DNA from: Gemmatimonadota bacterium
GTDB lineage: Bacteria; Gemmatimonadota; Gemmatimonadetes; Gemmatimonadales; Gemmatimonadaceae
Length of the DNA stretch: 24,439 nt
NCBI GenBank assembly: GCA_023249395.1
Contig: JAHFCS010000004.1
Span: forward strand, 1-24,439
Direction of reading: 5' to 3'
Shown here: positions 15,226-23,869 of the stretch, one piece after another
Layout: the number at the start of each line of letters is the position of its first letter
Position numbering within the stretch: the stretch's first letter is position 1
Notes under the pieces: model-generated
Seen by the model: the letters and a program-made list of their open reading frames with translations, nothing else
Told to the model about the DNA's origin: nothing
The model's database searches: none
Made by a program: the position numbers and the translations under genes

Positions 15226-15984
15226 CTATCTGTTCAGGTTTTGAGGCTGCGGCGCTGTCGCATCCGGTGTCCAGTTCATATTCGTCTTTGACCAGCCCGC
15301 ACGGATGCGCACCGCCGATTGCACGTGCGTGTCGAACCATCCGATTATGACCCGGCACATCGCGTCGAGGGCTGTTATTTCCTCGAATAGCTGCGAATCG
15401 CCCGGGATCACCATGAGATGTTTTTCACCATTGAGCCGCCTCAGCGCCCACCGGTTGAGCTCGTAGAGCCCTGCGTCGCCGTTGCCGACGATGAGAAGAG
15501 TGGGGGTGAGCACTCTGTGCAGGCCGATGCCCGCCAGATCGGGACGCCCTCCACGTGAGACGATCGCCTTGACCATCTCGCTCTCCCGAGCCGCGGCACA
15601 GAGCGCAGCGGCGCTTGCGGTGCCGGATGCCAGAATTCCAACCGGCAGGTGCCCGACTTCAGGCTCATCTCTCAGCCAACGAATCGCGGCGAGAAGCCTC
15701 TCCGTAAGCAGTCCGACATCGTGCTGAAACGCTCCGGTCAGAGTGTTCTCCGTTTCTTCCTCGGGAGTCAGGAGATCGAGCAGCAGAGTCGCGAAGCTGG
15801 TGTCGTACAGCCGGTGCGCTACCTCCCTGTTCCGCCGGCCGAGCCGGCTGTTCCCGCTTCCGTTGGCGAGGATGATGGTGCCACGGGGGCGCGGAGGCAC
15901 TGACCAATCGCCCTCGATCTCCGCTTCAGGAACCCGGATGCTTACCGTAAGGTCAATCGGTCTGTCGTGCGCCATCATCATCAT
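15226..15984 (-). CDS. Dienelactone-hydrolase-like alpha/beta-hydrolase, apparently catalytically altered
   Basis: A 252-residue alpha/beta-hydrolase fold protein. ILANGSGNSRLGRRNREVA (38-56), then ATLLLDLLTPEEE (65-77) and LLIVGNGDAGLYELNRWA match the family often annotated as dienelactone hydrolase. In that family the nucleophile elbow is G-A-S-T-G-A and the His is in A-T-H-L-F. Here the matching segments read A-S-G-T-A-S (Gly121 in the Ser place) and D-S-Q-L-F (Gln198 in the His place), while the Asp (170) remains. Ser120 or Ser124 could not sit at the elbow in the same register. The protein is therefore probably inactive as a hydrolase or works differently. About 30 extra residues, rich in Pro, Asn and Trp, follow the fold. 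The start has four ATG codons in a row with GGAG upstream. It is divergent from the beta-lactamase-like gene. Confidence 0.8.
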   Translation of the reverse strand: MMMMAHDRPIDLTVSIRVPEAEIEGDWSVPPRPRGTIILANGSGNSRLGRRNREVAHRLYDTSFATLLLDLLTPEEETENTLTGAFQHDVGLLTERLLAAIRWLRDEPEVGHLPVGILASGTASAAALCAAARESEMVKAIVSRGGRPDLAGIGLHRVLTPTLLIVGNGDAGLYELNRWALRRLNGEKHLMVIPGDSQLFEEITALDAMCRVIIGWFDTHVQSAVRIRAGWSKTNMNWTPDATAPQPQNLNR

Positions 15985-16098
15985 TGTCCTGCTCCGTTGG
16001 AGGCGGGGAAGCCCGCATCAAGATCGGGCAGTGATCCGCATATTTCTGTCCGATTAACTCCTGAACTTTGTAGGAGAAAGGCTCACACGAACCCTGTC

Positions 16099-17160
16099 AT
16101 GAGCGTCAGCCTGCGGGCCTGCCTGTATCTTGCTGCTTCCCTCATCCCCGCTGCGTGCGCAACGGGAGGCAATCGCGCGATGGATGAAGTCAATGCGCTG
16201 ATGCGCAGATATGACGGCGTCGTTCCGGGTGCATCCTTGCTCGTCGTCAGCGAGGGAGCTCCGGTACTTCACCGTACGTGGGGGCTGGCGGATCTCGAGA
16301 ATCGCGTGGCCGCCACTCCCCGAACCAACTACCGGCTTGCTTCGGTGACGAAGCAGTTCACGGCGGCGGCGATTCTTCTGCTTTTGGAGGACCGCAAGCT
16401 TTCGCTTGAGGATCATGTGCGAACGTGGCTTCCATCCCTGCCGCCCGTACTTGATTCCGTGACGATCGAACATCTTCTCACGCACGCGTCCGGGATCGTT
16501 GACTACGAGGACGTGATACCCAAAGGGACGACGGCACAGCTTCACGATGCCGATGTGCTTCATCTGCTGGAATCTCAGGACAGTACCTACTTCAAGCCGG
16601 GGTCTCGCTACCAGTACAGCAACAGCGGGTACGCACTGCTTGCGTTGATCGTCGAGCGCGTATCAGGGAAAAGCTTCGCCAAGTTCCTTGGGGAGCGGAT
16701 CTTCACGCCGCTCGGAATGAACAACACTGTCGCGTATGAGGATGGGATCTCGACGGTAGTCAATCGTGCATTCGGCTACACGATGAAGGACGGTTCATGG
16801 ACGCGAAAGGATCAGAGCGTGACGAGCGCGGTCCTCGGCGACGGCGGGATCTACTCGTCGATTGATGATCTAGCCAAGTGGGATGCTGCGCTTAATGACT
16901 CGCGGCTGTTGAGCGATGAATCACGCCGGCTTGCATTCTCTCCGCAAACCGCGACCGACAAGCCCGATGTAAAGTACGGATTCGGCTGGCGCGTCACCGG
17001 GGAGACTCTCTGGCACTCGGGAGAGACGTCGGGATTCCGGAACGTGATCGTCCGTTATCCCTCTCGGCGGCTGACAGTGGTAATACTCACGAACCGGGAT
17101 GACCCTGCACCGTACGAAACGGCGCTCGATGTGGCGAAGATCTTCATCGAACGCCGCTGA
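16099..17160 (+). CDS. Serine beta-lactamase-like hydrolase (beta-lactamase/D-alanyl carboxypeptidase family)
   Basis: A 353-residue secreted serine hydrolase of the class C beta-lactamase/DD-peptidase/esterase superfamily. The catalytic SxxK is Ser82-Val-Thr-Lys85 in RLASVTKQFT. The second motif YxN is Tyr173-Ser-Asn175 in YQYSNSGYALL. The third motif is HSG (306-308) in LWHSGETSG, where KTG would be usual for true beta-lactamases, so an esterase or peptidase role is more likely. The N-terminus has a hydrophobic signal (LRACLYLAASLIPAAC); the Cys at 20 is a weak lipobox. The ATG at 16099 is chosen because it starts this signal; a GGAG-rich stretch lies 20 or more bases upstream, too far to be a good ribosome site. 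Its stop is five bases from the stop of the convergent small membrane protein gene. Confidence 0.88.
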   Translation: MSVSLRACLYLAASLIPAACATGGNRAMDEVNALMRRYDGVVPGASLLVVSEGAPVLHRTWGLADLENRVAATPRTNYRLASVTKQFTAAAILLLLEDRKLSLEDHVRTWLPSLPPVLDSVTIEHLLTHASGIVDYEDVIPKGTTAQLHDADVLHLLESQDSTYFKPGSRYQYSNSGYALLALIVERVSGKSFAKFLGERIFTPLGMNNTVAYEDGISTVVNRAFGYTMKDGSWTRKDQSVTSAVLGDGGIYSSIDDLAKWDAALNDSRLLSDESRRLAFSPQTATDKPDVKYGFGWRVTGETLWHSGETSGFRNVIVRYPSRRLTVVILTNRDDPAPYETALDVAKIFIERR

Positions 17161-17165
17161 CGGGA

Positions 17166-17312
17166 TTAACGACGGCGCGACCACCTTCGCTCCATCACGA
17201 GCCACGCTATCGGAATGACACTCCCGAAGGCAGAGAAGAACAGGGCCATTTTGATGTTCGCTGCCAGACTGATGCCCACAACACGTCGCAGCGCTGGAAT
17301 GATTTCGTTCAT
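17166..17312 (-). CDS. Small single-pass membrane protein (48 residues), translationally coupled
   Basis: An ATG at 17312 shares one base with the TGA of the upstream membrane protein gene (TGATG at 17310-17314). It opens a frame of 48 codons beginning MNEIIPALRRVVGIS, with one hydrophobic helix (MALFFSAFGSVIPIAWLVM) and a very basic end (ERRWSRRR), suggesting the C-terminus stays in the cytoplasm. A longer frame upstream of this ATG overlaps the neighbour and reads as non-coding, so it is not used. I recognise no family. The tight coupling suggests that it works with the upstream four-helix protein. Confidence 0.6.
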   Translation of the reverse strand: MNEIIPALRRVVGISLAANIKMALFFSAFGSVIPIAWLVMERRWSRRR

Positions 17313-17722
17313 CACGCTTCCATGCGCTGGCGAAGGCGCGCTAGCATCACCCCTGCTACAAGGGCAACAAGAAACGCCGGAACGGCCGTGACGGCCGGCC
17401 AGATAACGAGGGCGAGGAGCCACGCGGGCCGAATCGCTGATGTGGTCGACACCGAGTGAATCATCCCTGCGATTGCAAGAGCGGTGGCCCCGATCGCGAC
17501 ACCGAGCGCTACGTGCAACGCTATTAAACGAGGTGAGTGGCGCAGCCTAAAGTGCTCGTATCCAATGTGCACCGCGTACGCAGCGCCGCTGACCGCCCAC
17601 GCCGCCAGTCGCCACACACGCACGTGAGTGGCCGGCACGGCGAACACTCTGCCGACGAGGAGGTACACGACGCCGAGGAGAAGCGTCGCTCGAACCCACG
17701 TTTGGTTACGCGATGCGTCCAC
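17312..17722 (-). CDS. Integral membrane protein of unknown function (four helices)
   Basis: A 136-residue, very hydrophobic protein with about four membrane helices: TLLLGVVYLLVGRVFAV, then LAAWAVSGAAYAVHIGY, LHVALGVAIGATALAIAG and LALVIWPAVTAVPAFLVALV. The second helix is followed by EHFRLRHSPRL, a charged loop. I do not recognise a family. The start is a GTG at 17722 with GCAGG just upstream; no better start is visible in the frame. It overlaps by one base the start of a 48-residue membrane protein and is divergent from the lipoprotein gene at 17853. Confidence 0.7.
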   Translation of the reverse strand: MDASRNQTWVRATLLLGVVYLLVGRVFAVPATHVRVWRLAAWAVSGAAYAVHIGYEHFRLRHSPRLIALHVALGVAIGATALAIAGMIHSVSTTSAIRPAWLLALVIWPAVTAVPAFLVALVAGVMLARLRQRMEA

Positions 17723-17852
17723 GTGTGTGACCTGCGGTTGCCGTGCACCGAGCCGTCAGCATAACCCCGATTGTGCGATCATCCGTCTGAATGCGAACTT
17801 ACGGCAAGTCAGCGCCGTACTCGGCGGTCCGACATCCTACGCAGGAGATTCC

Positions 17853-18455
17853 ATGAAGAGCCTGAAACTCGTCTGCACAATCTTTGTTGCGGGTGTCGCC
17901 GGCTGTTCGTTGCCCATGATCGGAGGGGGGTCCGCCGCTGTGAACACCACGGCGCAAGCTGATGCTATCGATATCGTCGCCATCACACCACCGATCGTTC
18001 AGGTGCGCTCGTACTGGCGTTCGTCCGTCGTCTCGGTAGTCGCCTGGGATGCTGATGATGCCGCGTTCGGTCTGCGTGGCTCCGTGAGCCGGACCGGGAG
18101 ATTGGTCGGTGAGCGCCGGTTCGGAGACCACGTCCTCTACATCAGTCCTTTTTACGCGCGCGACATGGGCGGGTTCGCGCACGCGGCCATCATGCCTGGG
18201 CAGCTCCTGTTGGGAACTGGCCGGCAAAGCGATCCCTACTCGTGCTTCTACGGCAAGCACTGCTCGCCGATGGTGATAGTCGGAGTGCGCGTGCCGGATT
18301 CGCTCCTGCGGGCCAATCGGGACAGTCTCGTCGTGACGTTCTTTCCCAGAGTACTGAACCCGTGGACGATCACGTTGCGGCGGGAATTGATTGCGGCGTA
18401 TTTGACAAAGGTGGATTCAGTCGTGGCGGAGATGAGGAAGGTTAGGACGACGTGA
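17853..18455 (+). CDS. Lipoprotein of unknown function
   Basis: A 200-residue protein. The start MKSLKLVCTIFVAGVAGC is a lipoprotein signal with lipobox VAGC. The ATG is preceded by AGGAG at 17843-17847. The mature part has SYWRSSVVSVVAWDADDAAF, then GERRFGDHVLYISPFYA, and a C-terminal RRELIAAYLTKVDSVVAEM that could form a helix. Cys pairs (SCFYGKHC) could form a disulfide. I do not recognise a family. The long upstream extension of the frame to 17628 overlaps the divergent gene and has no support. It converges on ettA with about 70 bases between stops. Confidence 0.78.
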   Translation: MKSLKLVCTIFVAGVAGCSLPMIGGGSAAVNTTAQADAIDIVAITPPIVQVRSYWRSSVVSVVAWDADDAAFGLRGSVSRTGRLVGERRFGDHVLYISPFYARDMGGFAHAAIMPGQLLLGTGRQSDPYSCFYGKHCSPMVIVGVRVPDSLLRANRDSLVVTFFPRVLNPWTITLRRELIAAYLTKVDSVVAEMRKVRTT

Positions 18456-18502
18456 CCGCGCGTATTCCCGCCAACTGCGCCTCCTCGGCGCGGCAATCTA
18501 CC

Positions 18503-18526
18503 GTGAAGCAAGGAGCCTCCTTTCAC
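18503..18526. terminator. Weak imperfect hairpin between convergent stops
   Basis: GTGA (18503-18506) can pair with TCAC (18523-18526), and AAGG (18510-18513) with CCTT (18519-18522), leaving a bulge of three bases. It lies between the convergent stops of the lipoprotein gene (18455) and ettA (18528). There is no clear U-run, so its role as a shared terminator is only suggested by its position. Confidence 0.25.
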
Positions 18527-18527
18527 G

Positions 18528-20204
18528 TCAGCTCCGCACCAGCGCCTTGTACTTGATCCGATGCGGCTGATCCGCATCAGCACCCTTTCGCTTCTTCAGG
18601 TCCTCGATATACGCCTGGTAATTCCCCTCGAACCAGACGACCTCCGAATCCCCCTCGAACGCCAGCATATGCGTCGCGATACGATCCAGGAACCACCGAT
18701 CGTGCGAGATCACCACCGCACATCCTGAGAAATCCAGCAACGCATCTTCGAGCGCTCGCAAAGTATCGACATCGAGATCGTTTGTAGGTTCATCGAGCAG
18801 CAACAGATTCCCACCACTCTTGAGCAGCTTCGCGAGATGCAGCCGGTTCCTCTCACCACCCGAAAGATTCACGACTTTCTTCTGCTGATCCGCCCCCTTG
18901 AAGTTGAGACTCGCCAGATACCCGCGCGCATTGATCTCGCGCTTCCCCACCTGGATCATGTCCTGCCCACCACTCACTTCGTCGTACACTGTCTTCGATC
19001 CGTCGAGTACCCGATCCTGATCGACATAAGCGACCTTCACGGTCTCACCTATCTTCAATGATCCGGCATCCGGTTTCTCATCGCTCACGATCATCCGAAA
19101 CAGCGTCGTCTTCCCCGCGCCGTTCGGCCCGATCAGTCCGACAATTCCACCACGCGGCAACGAAAACGACAGCGAGTCGAACAGAACCTTGTCCCCGTAC
19201 GCCTTGGCCAGACCGTCAGCAATGACGACGTCGTTGCCAAGACGAGGAGCCGGCGGAATCACAATCTCGTTCTGCGCAATCCGCTCCTCCTGCTTTTCGC
19301 TCGCCAGGTCCTCATACTTCTGCAGCCGTGCCTTGCTCTTCGCCTGCCGCGCACGCGGTGACATTCGCACCCACTCGAGCTCGTGTTCCAATGTGCGCTG
19401 ACGCGCTGACGCCTGCTTCTCCTCGGTCGCAAGCCGCGTGCGCTTCTGCTCGAGCCACGACGTGTAGTTCCCTTCCCACGGAATTCCATATCCGCGGTCG
19501 AGCTCGAGAATCCATTTCGCGACGTTGTCGAGGAAATACCGGTCGTGCGTCACCGCAACCACCGTCCCCGGAAACTCGGCAAGATATCTCTCGAGCCACG
19601 CAACGCTTTCCGCATCGAGATGGTTGGTGGGCTCGTCGAGCAGCAGCATATCCGGCTCTTCCAGCAGCGTCCGGCACAACGCGACTCGTCGTTGCTCTCC
19701 ACCTGAAAGTGTGTCTATGGTCGCGTCCGGCGGCGGAAGACGGAGCGCATCCATCGCGATCTCGATCTTCCGGTCCAGCTCCCACAGATTCGCGGCGTCG
19801 ATCTTCTCCTGCACTCGGCCCTGCTTGTCCATCAGCTTTTCCATCTCGGCATCGCTCATTGGTTCGGCGAACTTCATCGAGATCTCCTCGAACTGCTTCA
19901 GGAGATCGCGCTGCGGCTTCACCGCATCTTCGACATTCTCGCGCACGTTTTTCGACGAATCGAGCTCCGGCACCTGCGACAGATATCCGATGCGCGTCCC
20001 TTCGTGCGGCCACGCTTCACCTTGAAAGTCGTGGTCAACGCCGGCCATGATGCGGAGCAGCGTCGACTTCCCCGCGCCGTTGGCCCCGAGCACGCCGATT
20101 TTCGCGCCGGGGTAGAAAGAGAGCCAGATTCCACGCAGGATCTCCCGCGACGGCGGGACGACCTTGCGCAGATCTTTCATTACAAAGATGAATTGCGGTG
20201 CCAC
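18528..20204 (-). CDS. ettA: Energy-dependent translational throttle protein EttA (ABC-F ATPase)
   Basis: A 558-residue ABC-F protein (E. coli EttA is 555). Two ATPase domains are complete. The first has Walker A GANGAGKST (40-48), signature LSGGEQ (166) and Walker B LLLDEPTNHLD (about 187-197). The second has GPNGAGKTT (359-367), LSGGERN (447) and LLLDEPTNDLD (about 468-478). Between Walker A and the first signature is the EttA-type arm (about 95-145). The linker (about 245-310) is Lys/Arg-rich, with RMSPRARQAKSKARLQKYED. EttA binds the ribosomal E site and gates entry into elongation according to ATP/ADP. GTG 20204 is chosen as start because APQFIFVMKDLRKVVPP aligns with the EttA N-terminus and AAGGGAT lies just upstream; the frame's extension to 20414 overlaps the divergent gene. 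Confidence 0.95.
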   Translation of the reverse strand: MAPQFIFVMKDLRKVVPPSREILRGIWLSFYPGAKIGVLGANGAGKSTLLRIMAGVDHDFQGEAWPHEGTRIGYLSQVPELDSSKNVRENVEDAVKPQRDLLKQFEEISMKFAEPMSDAEMEKLMDKQGRVQEKIDAANLWELDRKIEIAMDALRLPPPDATIDTLSGGEQRRVALCRTLLEEPDMLLLDEPTNHLDAESVAWLERYLAEFPGTVVAVTHDRYFLDNVAKWILELDRGYGIPWEGNYTSWLEQKRTRLATEEKQASARQRTLEHELEWVRMSPRARQAKSKARLQKYEDLASEKQEERIAQNEIVIPPAPRLGNDVVIADGLAKAYGDKVLFDSLSFSLPRGGIVGLIGPNGAGKTTLFRMIVSDEKPDAGSLKIGETVKVAYVDQDRVLDGSKTVYDEVSGGQDMIQVGKREINARGYLASLNFKGADQQKKVVNLSGGERNRLHLAKLLKSGGNLLLLDEPTNDLDVDTLRALEDALLDFSGCAVVISHDRWFLDRIATHMLAFEGDSEVVWFEGNYQAYIEDLKKRKGADADQPHRIKYKALVRS

Positions 20205-20295
20205 GTTTGATCCCTTCCGGATTGCAGATGATAGGTAGCCGGTGAAAAATAGCTCCTGCAGCCGAACGAAAGCTGACACCTTCGGAGAACCGCGT

Positions 20296-23200
20296 ATGCC
20301 CCGGGCTCGTGGACGATGGTTCAAACTGTTGCTCGCCGCTGCTGCGTTGGCCGTCGCTGCGAATGGCTGCCGAAAAGAGCCGGCCCGGGTGGAAGATCTC
20401 TTCACCACTCGCATGCTTGCGCTTAGTTACCTCCAGCGGGGCCAGCTCCCGGAGGCGGAAACGCAGTTCAAGAAGCTCATCGAGCTCGCGCCCGACGAGC
20501 CGCTTGGCTATGCGAACCTCGGACTTACCTATTTGCAGGGTGGCCGGTACGCTGCGGCAGAAGCTCAGTTGCGTCGTGCACGAGAGCTGGATCCGACGAA
20601 CACCGACGTCGGCCTGATGCTCGCCAAGCTCTATGCGCTCACCGGACGGCGTTCCGAAGCATTCGCGACGCTGGAGACGCTCCGCCGTGACGCCAAGGGC
20701 GACGCTCATGTGCTATATGCGCTTGCCGAGCTCGAAGCTCTGGCTCCCGATGCTGCTGCTCCCCGGCGCTATGAAGAACGCCTGAGGGAAGTCCTCACTG
20801 TGTCGCCGGGAAATCTGGCAGTACACCTCAAATTACTGGCTGCCCTCGTGCACCGCGGCGAGGCTGACAGCGCTGTTCGCCACCTGGAGGAGGTGCGCCG
20901 CATTCCCCCCGAACCGCCCACGGAAGCGAGGCAGTACCTCGAGAATTCCCTCCAGCTGCTACGTGCTGGAAAGCTCGCCGAGGCAGGGGTGCCGCTCGAA
21001 CGCTTCTTCCATCTGATGGAGATAACCGCCCCCTATCAGGCGTCGCTGGACGAAGTGAAGTGGATCGAGGGACCGCTTGCTGGGCGCGCCGCGCTTACGC
21101 TTGTCCCGACGTCCTTGATCACTCTCCGTGGGGTTCGGGAGAGAGCGACAGCCGACTCGGTACAGTTCACGGATGTGACGAGCGACGCAGGTCTGTTCGA
21201 CACACGATTACGTGCAGGTGCGCGTGGTACGCAGCCGACGCCGCCAGCCAGATTCACCGCGCTTGCCGTCGGTGACGTCGATGGCGACGGTACCGACGAC
21301 CTGTTCGTGTCACTCCTGTCGGCCGACCAGCGGATGTCGGTCGCGCATCTGTATCATGTTCAGGGTGGATTCGTCAGGGATATTACCAAAACGGCCGGCA
21401 TCTCCCTTCCCGGCGGCGTCACCTTTGCAACCTTCGCGGATTTCGACAACGACGGCTGGCTCGACCTGTTCGTCTTCGGCAACGAGGGATCTGGGCACCT
21501 GTTTCGCAACCGCGGAAATGGCACGTTCGCAGACGTGACGGCGAAAGCGGGAATAGCCGACATCAAGGGTGCCCGCAAAGCGCTGTTCGTGGACCTCGAC
21601 CATGACGGCGACCTGGACCTGCTGCTTGTAGGAAACGGCCAGCGCACTGTGTATCGAAACAATCTCGACGGCACGTTCACCGAAGCGACTGCCAGCTTCG
21701 GTCTTGTCGGCAGCGGCAACGCACGGGACGCAGTGTTCGGTGATTTTGACGGCGACGGACGCATCGACCTTTTCGTCACGAATGAGAATGGCAGCAACGC
21801 TCTCATCCACAATGGTGGTGCTCAACGCTTCAGCGACGTGACGTCAGCGAGTGGCCTCGCCAGCAGCGGTGGCTCGGCCGCGGCGGCGGTTGGTGATTAC
21901 AACAACGACGGCTTTCTCGACATCTTCGTGGCGAGCACGAACGGCGGCGAGCCGACGCTCTGGCTCAACAGTGGCGACGGCACTTTCACACGCGATCGCC
22001 GCTCGACAGCCGGGCTGCAGCGGCTACGCTCCACCACCGGACTTGCTGCCGAGTTCGTGGACTACGACAACAACGGCTGGCTGGATCTCGTGGTGGCTGG
22101 CACGACCCTCCTCCCCGGAAAGGGAACGCCCGGTGTGTTTCTCTTTCACAACGACGGTAACGGCAGGTTCACCGATCGTTCGAGCCTGCTGTCGGCGCCG
22201 ATAAGGTCAGGTGGCGGCGATGCGATCGCAGCGACTGACGTAGACGACGACGGCGATCAGGACCTGTTCGTAGCCGACGCTGCTGGCACAGTTCGTTTGC
22301 TGCGCAATGACGGCGGCAACAGCAATCTGGCCATGAGAGTGGAGCTGAAGGGCCTACGCACCGGGAGCGGTAAGAACAATGACTTCGGCATCGGTGCCAG
22401 GCTGGAGCTCCGATCGGGAGAGATCTACCAGACACGAGTGGTGACCGGACGGGTCACGCAATTTGGTCTCGGACCGCACCTCAAAGCCGACGTGCTCCGG
22501 GTCGAGTGGCCCAATGGCGTGCCACAGGTCGTGTATTTCCCGGGAAGCGACCAGGATGTCGTCGAAAGCGAGATGCTCAAGGGATCGTGCGCATTCGCTT
22601 ATACGTGGGATGGCAAGGGCTTCCGCTTCCTGACGGATGTGATGTGGCGCAGCGCATTGGGGATGCCGCTCGGCATGATGGGCCGTACGAGCAAATTCGC
22701 TCCGGCCAGCGCGTCGCAGGAATACCTGCGGATTCCCGGCAATGCACTCCAGCCGCGTCACGGCCGTTACATCCTTCAACTCACGGAGGAGTTATGGGAA
22801 ACGGCGTACGCCGACGAGATCAAATTGCTCGCCGTGGACCACCCGGATTCTGTGGACGTTTTCGTGGATGAGCGCTTCGTGCCGCCTGGTCCCCTGAAGC
22901 TGCGCCTTTTCCAGGTCGTTCGGCCACACCCGCCTCTCTCGGCGACGGATGACCACGGTGACGACGTCCTGCCCGCGTTACGCGAGAGGGACGATGTGTA
23001 CGTATCGAACCTCACGCCCATCCAGTATCAAGGTCTTGTCGAACCGCACGACCTCATCCTCGACCTGGGTGACGACGCAGGCCGTGCCGGGACTTTCCTC
23101 TTCCTTCGTGGCTGGATCTATCCTACCGACGCGAGTATCAATGTCGCGCTCTCGCAGCAATCGACGGTGAAACCCACGTCGCCATCACTCGAAGTGCGCG

Positions 23201-23859
23201 ACACGCAGGGACGATGGAAAACCGCGATCGCCGACATCGGCTTTCCGTCCGGAAAGGATAAGACAATCGTCATCGACCTTGCCGGGAAGTTCCCGACAAA
23301 AGACCATCACGTGCGCATTCACACGAACATGCAGATCTACTGGGACCAGGCGTTCATCGCAGGCGATGCGGTGACCAGTACGGTGAAAGTGACGATGCTG
23401 GCTCCTGTCACGGCGGAGCTGCATTCCCGCGGCTTCTCCCGAACATATCGCAAGGGCGGCCGCTACGGCCCATACTGGTTCGCGTATGACAACGTGAGCA
23501 AGGCCTCGCCGTGGCGCTCGATCGAAGGAGCGTTCACACGCTTTGGCGACGTCTTGCCATTGCTCAAGAGTCCCGACGACATGTACGTCATCATGGGGCC
23601 GGGCGACGAGACCACTGTACAGTTCGATGCCAGATCGGCGGACTCGCTCCCACCGGGATGGAAGCGCGACTTCCTCCTCTACACCGACGGCTGGATCAAG
23701 GACTCGGATCTGAACACGGCGTACGGCACGACGGTCGGACCACTTCCCTTCCACCGGATCAAGGAATATCCGTACGCGCCACACGAATCGTACCCGATGG
23801 ACGCAGCGCACCAGCGATATTTGCGGGAGTACAACACGCGTGTAATCACGCGACGTTGA
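20296..23859 (+). CDS. TPR / FG-GAP (VCBS) / ASPIC-UnbV lipoprotein, CRTAC1-like
   Basis: An 1187-residue exported protein. The signal FKLLLAAAALAVAANGC ends in a lipoprotein-type Cys (near residue 25). TPR-like helices span about 30-250 (for example GYANLGLTYLQGGRYAAAEA). Then seven FG-GAP/VCBS blades, each with a calcium-type D-x-[DN]-x-[DN]-G-x-x-D motif, start near residues 327, 381, 433, 483, 534, 589 and 648, predicting a seven-blade propeller. An ASPIC/UnbV segment follows (about 695-755, FGIGARLELRSGEIYQTRVV). The last 400 or so residues are a large region I cannot assign, ending with PHESYPMDAAHQRYLREY. CRTAC1-type proteins are thought to bind ligands or partners on the cell surface; the function here is unknown. 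ATG 20296 is chosen (GGAG at 20284-20287) over the longer frame from 20242. Confidence 0.88.
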   Translation: MPRARGRWFKLLLAAAALAVAANGCRKEPARVEDLFTTRMLALSYLQRGQLPEAETQFKKLIELAPDEPLGYANLGLTYLQGGRYAAAEAQLRRARELDPTNTDVGLMLAKLYALTGRRSEAFATLETLRRDAKGDAHVLYALAELEALAPDAAAPRRYEERLREVLTVSPGNLAVHLKLLAALVHRGEADSAVRHLEEVRRIPPEPPTEARQYLENSLQLLRAGKLAEAGVPLERFFHLMEITAPYQASLDEVKWIEGPLAGRAALTLVPTSLITLRGVRERATADSVQFTDVTSDAGLFDTRLRAGARGTQPTPPARFTALAVGDVDGDGTDDLFVSLLSADQRMSVAHLYHVQGGFVRDITKTAGISLPGGVTFATFADFDNDGWLDLFVFGNEGSGHLFRNRGNGTFADVTAKAGIADIKGARKALFVDLDHDGDLDLLLVGNGQRTVYRNNLDGTFTEATASFGLVGSGNARDAVFGDFDGDGRIDLFVTNENGSNALIHNGGAQRFSDVTSASGLASSGGSAAAAVGDYNNDGFLDIFVASTNGGEPTLWLNSGDGTFTRDRRSTAGLQRLRSTTGLAAEFVDYDNNGWLDLVVAGTTLLPGKGTPGVFLFHNDGNGRFTDRSSLLSAPIRSGGGDAIAATDVDDDGDQDLFVADAAGTVRLLRNDGGNSNLAMRVELKGLRTGSGKNNDFGIGARLELRSGEIYQTRVVTGRVTQFGLGPHLKADVLRVEWPNGVPQVVYFPGSDQDVVESEMLKGSCAFAYTWDGKGFRFLTDVMWRSALGMPLGMMGRTSKFAPASASQEYLRIPGNALQPRHGRYILQLTEELWETAYADEIKLLAVDHPDSVDVFVDERFVPPGPLKLRLFQVVRPHPPLSATDDHGDDVLPALRERDDVYVSNLTPIQYQGLVEPHDLILDLGDDAGRAGTFLFLRGWIYPTDASINVALSQQSTVKPTSPSLEVRDTQGRWKTAIADIGFPSGKDKTIVIDLAGKFPTKDHHVRIHTNMQIYWDQAFIAGDAVTSTVKVTMLAPVTAELHSRGFSRTYRKGGRYGPYWFAYDNVSKASPWRSIEGAFTRFGDVLPLLKSPDDMYVIMGPGDETTVQFDARSADSLPPGWKRDFLLYTDGWIKDSDLNTAYGTTVGPLPFHRIKEYPYAPHESYPMDAAHQRYLREYNTRVITRR

Positions 23860-23869
23860 TCGCGCGTGC

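Noticed and set aside
15967..16098. N-terminal extension of the beta-lactamase-like protein with a His run
   Set aside because: It overlaps the start of the divergent hydrolase; the His codons are the complement of its repeated ATG codons. The signal peptide begins at 16099.
19312..20050. Long frames on both strands inside ettA
   Set aside because: They overlap conserved ATPase motifs in another frame and have Arg/Ala-rich, low-information translations.
21240..22280. DNA tandem repeat
   Set aside because: The periodic pattern comes from seven FG-GAP protein motifs of about 50 residues; the DNA copies are too diverged to be a nucleotide repeat.
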